A DNA stretch of 64,000 nt from Hydrangea macrophylla (taxonomy: Eukaryota; Streptophyta; Magnoliopsida; Cornales; Hydrangeaceae): contig CM066982.1 in the NCBI GenBank assembly GCA_033977485.1, positions 38,108,218 to 38,172,217 of the forward strand. Reading direction: 5' to 3'. The position numbers and the translations under genes are program-made. Below, piece by piece: positions 24,141 to 34,173 of this stretch. Under the pieces are notes generated by a model, which was not told where the DNA came from, did not search any database, and saw only the letters and a list, made by a program, of their open reading frames with translations. Numbering within the stretch: the first letter of the stretch is position 1; each line of letters starts with the position of its first letter.

Positions 24141-24152
24141 GAGTTTATATAG
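24141..24152 (-). promoter_or_regulatory. Probable TATA box of the E LTR
   Basis: Minus strand CTATATAAACTC, about 140 bp downstream of the CpG-rich motif array in element sense. The copy in the 5' LTR is at 31312-31323. Confidence 0.6.
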
Positions 24153-24293
24153 ATTTACAACATGTTTTGGAAGCCTTTACAACTCGAAACGGACTGAAAC
24201 TGATGTAATTTACAGTCTGGACGTCGTTTAGCAGTTTCGTTTGCACAGGAGTCTTCAGTATACTGAAATACGCAACTTTGGTTTTTGGGCATA

Positions 24294-24425
24294 TCGCGCG
24301 AGCGGGTCGCGCGAGCGCGACTTTTGGACTTCGCGCGCGCGGATCGCGCGAGCGATTTCTAGGTTCTCGCGCGAGCGGATCGCGCGAGCGATTCTCGGAT
24401 TTCGCGGGCGCGGATCGCGCGCGTG
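24294..24425. promoter_or_regulatory. Paired TCGCGCGAGCG array in the E LTR
   Basis: Eight copies start at 24294, 24307, 24331, 24344, 24367, 24380, 24402 and 24415. They form four pairs with a constant 13-bp step inside each pair and 22-24 bp between pairs. The core TCGCGCGA is an 8-bp palindrome. The array recurs at 31465-31596. It lies upstream of the TATA box in element sense. Confidence 0.88.
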
Positions 24426-24603
24426 ACTTGGATTTTTCAGCTTCTTTACTTCTGCTTTTTCACCCTGTTTATCCTGGTTTAGTTGATTTCTTCCAAAACC
24501 TGTCAGAAACTAGAAAACAGAGTAAAAATATACAAAAACAGGATAAAATGTACTAACAAATGCGCGTTAAGGCGTATGAATTGGATTAGTTCTCTCCCGA
24601 TCA

Positions 24604-26300
24604 CACCCCCAAACCTACATTTTGCTAGTCCTCGAGCAAAACTAAAATAAAAACTACTAATAAAAATCTATTCCATTTTCGTATGGATCACGATTGCATT
24701 TAGCGTATGCAACAAGCCTTTTAAACCCCTAGGTGTCCCTAGTCGGACGAGTGAAGTCTCGTGAGGGTTCTCATCAACAAGTCACCCACAACCATCTTTA
24801 TTACTTATAAATTTAAAAAGAATTGAAAAACAAAACTTTCAATACTCCTTATTATAAAACAATGATTTGAAATAGAATAACGAACAAGAAGAAATGGAAT
24901 CAACCGTCTACCTACGTCATGAAAAACAATCTCAAGCACATGCATCGTATAAATCAATAGAATTTCTCATAAAATTGCACGTGTGTGATATGACAGTCAA
25001 ATGAACACGCGCATGTCATGAACTTGGATTATAACATGGATGACCATCTAACTATGCTTCGACTACGAATCTCACAATGAATTACACTCTCAAATAAAAC
25101 ACTCAGAAACAGGTGTAATTTTTCTAGTATACGTGAACAAAGGAAATATATTTTCAAAACGATAAATGCTCACATATGACTCGAAAAAGACGCATGACAC
25201 GAAAGAACAGTAGTCTCATGGATAAGATGCCAATAATCAAGAAAAATTAATCATTACCATGTTTTAATCCCTCTCCCATCATTTACATATCCGAACCATG
25301 TTTCCTAGGATCAAATAGGACTTTTCAAAGGTTGTAATGTGGCTCAGGCAATGAAAAATGATAGAAAGGATTAATTGGGTAGGTTTACGAATGACATTGT
25401 AAGGCATGTTCGATTTCTTTCATTCATCTCTTCTACCAACTTTATCTTTTCATTCTCTTCTTTTTCATATTTCTTTCATTTTTTTTTTTCATTTTTTTCC
25501 ATTTTTTTTTTATCAACCTTCTTCTTCTTTATTTTTTCAATCTTTTCCTTTCCTTTCGTTGCTTTTTGCATAAGTAATCATCAAAATACAACGCAACTAT
25601 CCCAATAGCATCTTATTTTCTTCTTCTTCTTATACAACACATCGCCTTATCAACACTAAAAGGTGACGAATCTTTCAATGGTGAACTCCAAGTTGGTCAA
25701 GTTGGAGCAAAAACAGGATAACGGTAATTGAAGAAAAAGATGGCATTTTAATGGCTCAAAGGGCGAACTAAGGAAAATTATCATTTATCGATCGGCAGTA
25801 AACAAAGAGGGCCTAAAATCATGTCCTAGGGTGATATGGTTCTTCAATATTTACGACGGAAGATTATTTAGCATGGTAACAAATATTTTAACTTGACTAT
25901 CAACCAAAACAAGAATAATGAGACTAAACAACAAGTAAATGCGCTATTTCAATGAAATTCGACAAACACAAAATGTATTCATAACCCTCTAAAAAGAAAA
26001 GATAGGCTCAAAAGCTTACTGGGTTTAGTCTCCACCTTGTGTTATCTAGAAATCCGAATCATATTCTAGTTCACATCAAACATGTATTCAAATGACTACG
26101 TGCAGTGCATAAGTTTATGTGCAAATCTATGATATAAAACTATGATTCAAATAATACATAACTTAAAACATTTCAACATGACTTCAGTAAATATTTAACC
26201 ACATATTCTCTTGTTTATCATTCTATAACAAATCACATTACATACTAAGAAGTATTAAAATTGCATCGCAAAAACGTCAGTAATATCGTTTATTTAAACA
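24604..26300 (-). other. 3' untranslated region of E, shared with D
   Basis: Starts beside the LTR with a G-rich polypurine tract (GGTTTGGGGGTG on the minus strand, 24604-24615). The reverse complement of 24680-24772 closely matches D 56530-56625 (CCTCACGAGAC, CACTCGTCC, ACCTAGGGGTTTAA, GGCTTGTTGCA). Further matches, such as AGCTTTTGA, occur with D 55380-56130, and a T-rich tract (25440-25570) corresponds to the A-rich tract of D at 55838-55865. No gene. Confidence 0.75.
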
Positions 26301-26831
26301 CACTTATCGAAAAATTTCAAATTTTTTAAAATTTTACATAAAATAATGTGCATGTGTGTGCATACCCCCAAACCTAAACCTTTCATTGTCCCCAATGAAA
26401 CAATAAAACGAAAGAACAGAGAGTAGGTAAGGAAGGAACGATAATACCTCGATCTCGGCAAACACAGAACAGGTGAACACAAAGGAATATGGCAATAAAT
26501 TCAATGTACCTGTTACTACTTAACAATAGAACTAAACAAAAGAAAATGATAAAAATAGCTAAAAGAAAGATAAATAAATTAACCTAAACTAAAAGAACTA
26601 TACTAGATAACAAAATGATGAAAACAAAACAAAGATAAACTGGAAAAGATACCTAATGATATAGAAACCAACAAAGGACTCGATCTAAAAATACCTAAGA
26701 AACAAAAACAGAAAAGTAAAAACCACTAGAACAGGTGTGGGGGAAAGATATAGAAAACAAAAGAAGAAAATGCAAAAATGGGGAAATCGCGCGCGCGGGT
26801 CGCGCGAGCGGCCGTCGCGCGAGCGAATTCC

Positions 26832-26875
<44 letters not shown>

Positions 26876-27242
26876 CTTCGCGCGAGCGAGGTGCCTCGCG
26901 CCCGCGATTCCAGGCGCGAGGAGAACCTGAGGCTCATAATAAAGAAAAACAAAGAAAACCTCCTAAGGCACAAACTCGCGCCAGCGGACCGCGCGAGCGA
27001 GGCCTCGCGCGAGCGGGACGCTCGCGCGAGTTTGGTGTTTTCCATTTTTTTGGCTAAAATTTTGTATATACTATTAAAATAAATTAATTCCAACCCCCAA
27101 ACCTATCCAGAATGTCCAAAACAGACTCAAAAACGACCCAAAAATGACCAAAAACAAGATAAACGGATGAAATAAAGCTTGGGTTGCCTCCCAAGAAGCG
27201 CTAACTTTTACGTCTTCAGCTAGACCGTTCTTAGCACAAGAC
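26301..27242 (-). repeat. E region downstream of gag-protease with second CpG-motif array and poly-T
   Basis: TCGCGCGAGCG copies start near 26787, 26800, 26815, 26878, 26896, 26976, 26989, 27005 and 27022, several again as 13-bp pairs. They surround a T run of about 34 bases (26837-26871). A second G-rich tract like the polypurine tract (GGTTTAGGTTTGGGGG on the minus strand) is near 26366-26381. No gene. In D the corresponding place, before the accessory ORF, also carries motif arrays, so E seems to have lost pol and the accessory gene but kept their control region. Confidence 0.75.
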
Positions 27243-29939
27243 TCATGGAGGCTGAAAATCAGAATTTGTGCCCAATAGGATATCAGGAAGAGCTCGATGG
27301 TAAGCAGAAATAACATTGCTTTGAATTAAATCGATTGACGGTTTGTCATTATGTTCGAATCGATTTCTTACCTTCCGAGTAGATTCCGCATTAGGGTCCA
27401 CGGGATTAGGATTCATCCACTCATCACCGTCCGCTATATTATTTTTCCCACTCACCTTTATTTCTTTGGCAGGCTCAATATTCCGTGTTACCTCACCTTC
27501 CACCTCACATAGGGACTCGTTGTTTTTAGGAGGTTGATCCATAGCATTAAAAACGTTTAATTTTAAGTTCATGTTCCCAAATGACACTTTCATTACCCCC
27601 GTTCGACAGTTAACACGTGCGTTAGCAGTTGCTAAGAATGGACGGCCTAAGATGACAGGAGTATGTTTTCTAGCATCTAGCACGGGTTCAGTGTCAAGGA
27701 CCATGAAGTCGACGGGATAATAGCATTTATCAACTTTAACCAAAACGTCCTCGACGATTCCTCTAGGAACTTTAATAGAACGATCCGCTAATTGTATAGT
27801 AGCGGCCGTAGGTTTTAGTTCACCTAAACCTAATTGTTGATAGACGTGATAAGGTATGAGATTAACACTAGCTCCTAAGTCAAGGAGAGCCCTATGAATG
27901 ATAGTGTCACCTATGACACATGAAATCGTAGGCGTACCAGGATCCTTATACTTTGGAGGAGCGTGTTGAAATATAGAGCTTACTTTTTCCGTGAGAAAGA
28001 CCTTTTTAGGAGTATGACTCCGTATTTTGCGCTTTTGTGTACAAAGGTCTTTTAAACATTTAGCATAAGCGGGAATTTGTTTAATAGCATCGAGGAACGG
28101 AATATTGATTTTAACTTGTTTAAACACCTCGAGTATATCCTCAATTTTTGACTTATTCTTTGTGAAATGTGACGGTCCCTCATCGTTAGGTGGATATGGC
28201 ATTCTCGGAATACAGTTCGTTGGGACCGGTTCATTATCTTTCTTATTTGGATTCACATCCTCACCCCTCTTTTTATTAGAGTTGATATTCATATCCCTCA
28301 CATTCTCATTTGGAATTTTTATTACCTCTTCTTCTCGTGCAGTCAACCTAGTTGAGACAGCGTTTACTTGTTCATTTGACCCCTTAACCTCATATTGTCC
28401 CTTAGGGTTTTGGATTGTTATACTAGGCAACGTCCCCTCGTTTCTACGACTCACTACAGTAGCTAATTGTCCCATTTGGGATTCAAGCTTCGCAATGGAT
28501 TGTGTATGAGAGTGCACTATTTGTGCTTGTGCCTGTACTTGCGTTTCAATAGTCTTAAGGGACGCCAACACCTTTTCCTCAAAAATATTACCCCTTGAAG
28601 GATTCGAATTAGGAGGCGGTTGTTGGTATTGATTTGGTTGAAACTGAGGTCGATATGCATTAGGAAAATTAGTCGCCTCATTAGGGTTATTATTATTATT
28701 TTTCCACGAGAAGTTAGGGTGGTTTCTCCATGGCGCATCCGGATTATTAGTAGTTGCATTATAAGTATTTCGTGGGTATTGTTGAATAGAATTAATGTGT
28801 TGCTCCACGAATTCCGGAAATTGACTCGCCGATGGACATGCAAGTATCGAGTGTGAAGGATCAGAACATAATGCACAAATTTCATGAGCGGGTGGGGCTG
28901 TCGTTTGGTTCATTGTTAAAAGTCGGTCAAGTTTGTTAGATAGTTCTTTTATTTCAATTGATTGACTTGACTCGAATTTTACATCCCTCTTAGGTTGATT
29001 CAGATATCCTTCCGAACGGACAGACACCGTTTGGTGCATCGAATTCTCGCTTAACGTTTCAAACATTTTCCAGGCCTCGTCGGCGCTTTTGTGTAGGAAG
29101 GTTCCCGCACAAACGGCATCGACGGTATTCCTAACAGAGGGAATAAGCCCCTCATAAAAGACCTGAACAAGTTGCCACTTAGGAACTTGATGATGTGGAC
29201 ACGAGCGTAGTAATTCTTTAAATTTTTCCCACGTGTCGTAAAGTGATTCCCCATCTTGCATTACAAAATTGGTTATTGATTTTCTTATCTGATTTGTACG
29301 CATAATCGGGAAAAACTTTTGTAAAAATGCGGTGTGTAAGTCTTCCCATGTTCTAATAGTGTTTGGCTCCAAAGATTGGAGCCAATATTTAGCCTTGTCC
29401 TTTAATGAGAATGGAAAGAGCCGCATTTTTAATTCATCATCAGTAAGATTTTGAATTTTCAAAGTAGAGCATATGTCTTGAAAATCTCCTAAGTGTTTAT
29501 ATGGATCTTCATTTAAACGGCCATGGAAAGATGGAAGCAGCGAGATGGTAGACGACTTTATCTCAAAGTGAGATGCCGTCGCCTCCGGTAATTCAATACA
29601 TGTTTGCGGCGTGTAAGTCGTCGGAATAAAATAATCTTTAAGTGGAGGTGGTGGCGGTATATTAAGATTATTCATATTAGCTCCGTTATTTTGATTGTTA
29701 TTGTTATTTCCACCGTCAGCCATTTTAATCGGTTTAATTTGAAAAGTTCGAGTTTTCCTTATCCGTTCACGGGTACTCTGAATTTCGGCCTCAAACAATG
29801 ACGACGGAATCGGAGTTGATTCGTCGTCTTGCAACCTAGCTCTAGAAGCTTGGGTTGTGGACTTACTAGTTCTTAAGGTACGTTCAAGTTCAAGATCGAA
29901 AGATTTTAAATCTGGTTTGTTTGAACGTGTACCTAACAT
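27243..29939 (-). CDS. gag-pro: Gag-protease of element E, intact
   Basis: 898 residues without a break. An N-terminal extension contains an Asn-rich stretch and PPPPPLKDYFIP. The capsid (about 130-300) has LLPSFHGRLNEDPYKHL and LFPFSLKDKAKYWLQSL, typical of Athila gag. A CCHC knuckle, CALCSDPSHSILAC, is near residue 356. A long Gln/Asn-rich linker follows, then an aspartic protease around residue 686 with LLDLGASVNLIPYHVYQQLG, where D in DLGAS is the catalytic aspartate, and later VILGRPFLATA. The frame ends in an acidic tail with no reverse transcriptase. Gag builds the particle and the protease matures it. The frame stayed open while pol was lost, which implies selection or very recent loss. 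Start chosen at 29939 as the first ATG of the frame. Confidence 0.93.
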   Translation of the reverse strand: MLGTRSNKPDLKSFDLELERTLRTSKSTTQASRARLQDDESTPIPSSLFEAEIQSTRERIRKTRTFQIKPIKMADGGNNNNNQNNGANMNNLNIPPPPPLKDYFIPTTYTPQTCIELPEATASHFEIKSSTISLLPSFHGRLNEDPYKHLGDFQDICSTLKIQNLTDDELKMRLFPFSLKDKAKYWLQSLEPNTIRTWEDLHTAFLQKFFPIMRTNQIRKSITNFVMQDGESLYDTWEKFKELLRSCPHHQVPKWQLVQVFYEGLIPSVRNTVDAVCAGTFLHKSADEAWKMFETLSENSMHQTVSVRSEGYLNQPKRDVKFESSQSIEIKELSNKLDRLLTMNQTTAPPAHEICALCSDPSHSILACPSASQFPEFVEQHINSIQQYPRNTYNATTNNPDAPWRNHPNFSWKNNNNNPNEATNFPNAYRPQFQPNQYQQPPPNSNPSRGNIFEEKVLASLKTIETQVQAQAQIVHSHTQSIAKLESQMGQLATVVSRRNEGTLPSITIQNPKGQYEVKGSNEQVNAVSTRLTAREEEVIKIPNENVRDMNINSNKKRGEDVNPNKKDNEPVPTNCIPRMPYPPNDEGPSHFTKNKSKIEDILEVFKQVKINIPFLDAIKQIPAYAKCLKDLCTQKRKIRSHTPKKVFLTEKVSSIFQHAPPKYKDPGTPTISCVIGDTIIHRALLDLGASVNLIPYHVYQQLGLGELKPTAATIQLADRSIKVPRGIVEDVLVKVDKCYYPVDFMVLDTEPVLDARKHTPVILGRPFLATANARVNCRTGVMKVSFGNMNLKLNVFNAMDQPPKNNESLCEVEGEVTRNIEPAKEIKVSGKNNIADGDEWMNPNPVDPNAESTRKVRNRFEHNDKPSIDLIQSNVISAYHRALPDILLGTNSDFQPP

Positions 29940-30392
29940 AAACTAAAACAAAAGAAAAGAAACTAAAAACAACGACTAACTAAACAAAATAAACAAATAG
30001 CAATCACGCAAATAAGATAACAAGCACTCAACTACTATGATGCATGCAAATTATCCTGTAATGCAATGACCGCGTCAAGCCCAGCGCCCCGGGTTTCCTA
30101 ACTAATGCAGTGCAATTAACCCTAAATTACTGCAAATAGTGCGTCACAGCGCCCTGACTTACAGCGGTTTAAAGCGAATTCCACAAGAAGCAATTTATTT
30201 AATTTTTATTTTTATTTTTATTTGCGTAAGCTCCTTTGATGTAATTAGCTGCTCCACTCGGAAACGTTGACTACAAAATAAAAGAAAAAAATTAGTAACT
30301 ACAAACAAAATGGAAAATAAGAAAAATAAAAACTCATCTAATATTTACGAATTAACTAAACTAAGTTTATAAAACTAAAGGTAGTAATGCAA
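29940..30392 (-). other. Leader of element E
   Basis: About 450 bp between primer site and gag start, A/T-rich. No repeats or genes seen. Confidence 0.55.
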
Positions 30393-30410
30393 TCCCCGGC
30401 AACGGCGCCA
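30393..30410 (-). other. Primer-binding site of E, tRNA-Asp type
   Basis: Minus strand TGGCGCCGTTGCCGGGGA, 18 bases identical to the site of element D, five bases from the LTR. This site is characteristic of Athila elements. Confidence 0.9.
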
Positions 30411-30415
30411 AAAAT

Positions 30416-31774
30416 TGATGTTGTCAGAATCAAGATATAAAAGTATTCTTTACTTTTCAAAGGATTTGCAGTGTGGAAGTAAAGGTCGAACCCACAGAGA
30501 TTGATTACTACTGCAACTTAATTTTAAAACCTAAGTCTAATGAATTAGGAAAAACGGATTTTGATTTGGACTTAATTAAACTGATAACAATAAAAATAAA
30601 TTTAAACTATGAAAGCAATTAAAAGTGTTTTTAATGAATGTCTAAGGGAACCTAGGATTGCAAATCCACCACTAGTTTCATAATAGGAATATTTATGAAT
30701 TACTTTAGCTTATTACGTTGGATGAATATGGGGAATTGTAGCTACAAGCCCAATTCCTCCGACAAGAAGATAATCATGGTTCAAGCACCAACATAATCCA
30801 TCTTCGGATAGCACGAATTATCTCACACTAAACTAGGGTTGTGATCTAATCCGTCTAACCTAGGCATGGACTATTCGGATACTTGATAGCACAAATCAAT
30901 AAAGCACCATCACATGTAAACCACCTAAACAAGCACAGCAAGAATAGATCGTTGAGCACATCACAGTCAAAATAGATCTAAGACAAGAATAAATTCTGAA
31001 AGTAATGATTTAATCAATGTAAGTACGATTTATTTATGAAAATCCTCGGAACATGTGACTGTCATCCATACATAATAAAACTAAAATAAAAGCATAAATA
31101 AAACCCTATTACTCCTCTAGGGCTTCATTGAAACCCTAGATCGATGATCTAGCCGTCCATAGAAGTAGTAGATAGCCAGAGGTTGATGGAGGAGGCCATG
31201 GAAACCCTTGGTCTTCTTCTTCTTCTCCTTGCTTCCCTCCCTTCAATGGCTGGAAATATGGTTGTAGAATGTGTGTATATTAATTGCCAACCCTCTAATT
31301 GAAGTAAAATAGAGTTTATATAGATTTACAACATGTTTTGGAAGCCTTTACAACTCGAAACGGACTGAAACTGATGTAATTTACAGTCTGGACGTCGTTT
31401 AGCAGTTTCGTTTGCACAGGAGTCTTCAGTATACTGAAATACGCAACTTTGGTTTTTGGGCATATCGCGCGAGCGGGTCGCGCGAGCGCGACTTTTGGAC
31501 TTCGCGCGCGCGGATCGCTCGAGCGATTTCTAGGTTCTCGCGCGAGCGGATCGCGCGAGCGATTCTCGGATTTCGCGGGCGCGGATCGCGCGCGCGACTT
31601 GGATTTTTCAGCTTCTTTACTTCTGCTTTTTCATCCTGTTTATCCTGGTTTAGTTGATTTCTTCCAAAACCTGTCAGAAACTAGAAAACAGAGTAAAAAT
31701 ATACAAAAACAGGATAAAATGTACTAACAAATGCGCGTTAAGGCGTATGAATTGGATTAGTTCTCTCCCGATCA
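30416..31774 (-). repeat. 5' LTR of element E
   Basis: 1359 bp, almost identical to 23245-24603. TATA box at 31312-31323 and paired array at 31465-31596. One array unit is altered here (CGCTCGAGCG near 31517-31526). GCGGG at 31775-31779 is the target duplication. Confidence 0.93.
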
Positions 31775-31779
31775 GCGGG

Positions 31780-32184
31780 TCACTTCCTTACGATCGTATG
31801 GAGATTCACAGCTTATTTCATTCTGTCGATGCATGGCTCGGTTGGCTCCAGGGCCTCTCTTCCAGTGATATCTACTGGGTCTGTCCGCAGTGGATTCATC
31901 GCTCTATTGCTGTTCGTCTTCCTGGGTGACCTGGCATCTAGCTGCCGGGCTTGCATGCTACTACTTTCTACATTCTCGATCGGGTGGTCCGCCAGTTTGG
32001 GCTTTTACAGGATACTACTGAATCTGTGACTGCTGATTTTACTAGGGGGTCCACTTTGCGCCCTTCTATTGTGAAGGCTTTCATCGAGGCTTGGCATGAT
32101 AGGGTTTCAGCTCCTTTCCGGAGAATCCCAGCTTCTATTGTGCCCACAACTGAGTACCTTTTTCAGATTCAAACACTGATCTAG
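31780..32184 (+). pseudogene. Antisense accessory gene 2 of C, 3' part
   Basis: Continues the interrupted gene in the same sense after removal of E and one GCGGG copy, with YDRMEIHSLF, VDAWLGWLQGLSSSDIYWV and later FYILDRVVRQFGLLQDTTE. Stops occur at about 31927 and 31938. The frame ends at 32184. The recovered continuity proves that E is a secondary insertion. Confidence 0.65.
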
Positions 32185-32863
32185 AGACAGGCTTGCATTG
32201 ATGAAAGTAAGACAAACAGGACGAAGTTCTTAGAAATTTCCGACAAGTCCTGCCTATCCCTTTACGCTTTTGAATGTGAATTTTTTTTTTTATTTTTAAG
32301 AAGTGTTGTCATCTTTAGGAAAGTTCTAACATGCTTACTCAAAGTGTTCACTCATTCGATTAATCTTTTATGAAAATTTCTCCTTTCAATGTCTTTTCTT
32401 GGCTCTTTACTTTGCTTTTTTTTTTTGCTTAAAGCTTTACTCCTTCTATACCATGAATTCTCATTTGTTTCTTTATAGTACTCATTTCGATAGCCAGGAG
32501 ATCCGGAGATGGGTTTTAGGTAAATATCTAGGTTCTTCGGATAGCAAACGAAGTTTGCCCCTGGTTTTAGGGCTTCGAAGTGGTTCTGGCGTTTGCCTCT
32601 AGTTTAGCACAGATTTTTTTTTAATGGACCGAAGGCTTTGGAGAGCCCGCCTACTTATCCCCAAGTGGGTGTCAGGTCCCAAGTAGTTCGGCTTAAGACT
32701 ACAAAGAAAAGCGCCAATCAGGCAATTATTTACTGACCAAACCGAGTAGGTTGCCTATGTATCCCCTAACGGGAATCAGGTCAAGCGTAGTTCATTGAGG
32801 TAGGAGGCTTTGAAGGAAACGATTTCAAGCAAAATATTTCTTGAGGCGATCGAGGTTAATCGG
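32185..32863. other. C spacer with two conserved hairpin motifs
   Basis: 32185-32640 shows no gene. At 32651-32693 and 32747-32793 are two copies of the motif also found at 17282-17325, such as TTGCCTATGTATCCC, GGGAATCAGGTC and AAGCGTAGTTC. Outer parts CTAC/GTAG and inner parts TCCC/GGGA can pair. The spacer separates the 3' end of pol (minus strand) from the end of the antisense gene (plus strand). Confidence 0.65.
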
Positions 32864-33985
32864 TTACTTAAATTCAACCCCGTCCAGGTCCATGAGATAG
32901 GCCGCCCCTCCAGAGAGGAGAGTCTTTATGATGTATGGCCCGACCCAGTTGGGTTTGAATTTTCCTCTGGGGTTATAAACGGGCACTTTCAGTTTTTTGA
33001 GGACTAGGTCACCCTCAGCAATCTCCCTTGGGCGGACCTTTTTGTTGAAAGCACGAGATTTTCTCTTCTGATATCCACGAGTATGGTTCATTGCGGCCAA
33101 TCTCTTCTCATCGAGCAACATCAACTCCTCATACCTTCCTCGTATCCATTCTAATTTAGTGATTTCACACTCTGCCAAAACCCTAAGAGAGGGTATTTCT
33201 ACTTCGACTGGGAGAACGGCCTCCATACCGTAAACTAGTGAATAAGGTGTAGCTCCTGTAGAAGCCCTTACAGAGGTCCGGTACCCCCACAATGCAAATG
33301 GCAGCTTCTCGTGCCAATCCTTGTATGTATCCGTCATTTTTTGCAAGATTACTTTAACACTCTTATTCGCCGCTTCTACTGCTCCATTCGTCTGAGGCCT
33401 ATACGGGGATGACTGATGGTGAGTGATCTTATACTTTTCTAAGAGCGGGATAACCTCTCCTTGAAAATGACTGCCATGATCGGAGATGAATTCATTCGGG
33501 ACCCCATACCTGCAGATTATGTTTTTCTCGATGAAACTCACCACGTCTTTGGCTTTCAGAGTTGCGTATGAGGCTGCCTCTACCCATTTGGTAAAGTAAT
33601 CGATTGCCACGATTATGTATCGGTGCCCATTGGAAGCCTTCGGAACTATCTCACCAATGATATCAATCCCCCACACGGAAAATGGCCAAGGGGTGGTCAT
33701 GCTATAGAGCTGTGATGGCGGGGTGTGCATTAGATTTGCATGAATCTGGCACTTGTGACACCTTCTAACATATTCATAACAATCTTTGTCCAAGGTTGTC
33801 CAATAATTCCCCTGTCGGATGATCTTCTTTGCCAGCATGTGCCCATTCATGTGGGGTCCACATACTCCATGTATTTCCTCCATCATTCTCTTAGCTTCTT
33901 TCCCATATAGGCACTCCAGATTATACCCGGTGTAGGATTTCTTCCATAGCTTATCTGCATAATCACAAATTGAGCGGAAAATCAT
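32864..33985 (-). pseudogene. int: Integrase of element C
   Basis: 373-residue open stretch. It has an N-terminal zinc-binding segment with H residues near CGPHMNGH and the C pair in CHKCQ, and a catalytic core with WGIDIIGEI (first D), FISDHGSHFQ (second D) and QTNGAVEAANKSV (E), so the D,D-E triad is intact. The C-terminal part has AEGDLVLKK and NWVGPYIIK, the usual integrase tail. It would insert element DNA in the nucleus. The piece itself is open, but the pol polyprotein upstream is broken, so the copy is called a pseudogene. Confidence 0.9.
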
Positions 33986-34173
33986 CGAATCGCCTTTCTG
34001 TCCTTTTCTGAGGCTCCTTCGGGGTATTCTCCTTCTTTAATGAACTTCCACACATCCATATACCACGGTATTTCCCCTTCGTCTTCTATGGCCACGACTG
34101 TCTCAAATGAGGGCTGATTTCTGATTTCTATGGATAATGGGACCATCGTGACCCCAGAGGGGATCTGTATCAT
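33982..34173 (-). pseudogene. Linker between RNase H and integrase of C
   Basis: 63-codon open stretch with MDVWKFIKEGEYPEGASEKDRKAIR, which is the spacer between the second RNase H and the integrase zinc finger in Tat polyproteins. Stops at both ends separate it from neighbours that were once in one frame. Confidence 0.7.

Larger units (their letters stand above)
23245..24603 (-). repeat. 3' LTR of element E
   Basis: TGATGTTGTCAG to TCCCGATCA on the plus strand, with TGAT/ATCA ends. Differs from the 5' LTR near 24006 (A/C), 24350 (G/T), 24424 (T/C) and 24463 (C/T). No protein is credible; the arginine-rich open frame at 24241-24426 is a product of the CpG-rich array. Confidence 0.93.
23245..31774 (-). 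mobile_element. Element E: young Athila-like element with gag-protease only
   Basis: Two LTRs of exactly 1359 bp (23245-24603, 30416-31774) and perfect target duplications GCGGG (23240-23244, 31775-31779). Primer site of tRNA-Asp type beside the right LTR, polypurine tract beside the left. The internal 5812 bp hold one intact gag-protease ORF and no reverse transcriptase, RNase H or integrase. By eye the LTRs differ at only about four positions, so it is the youngest insertion here and must have been mobilised by enzymes in trans. The gag, the protease and a conserved 3' region match element D, placing it in the Athila lineage. Confidence 0.93.

Noticed and set aside
24241..24556. Arginine-rich ORFs in the E LTR (also 31412-31727)
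   Set aside because: They are the translation of the TCGCGCGAGCG array and continue into noncoding LTR sequence.
28105..28885. Several antisense and alternative frames inside the E gag-protease gene
   Set aside because: They are shadows of the 898-codon frame and show no independent domain.
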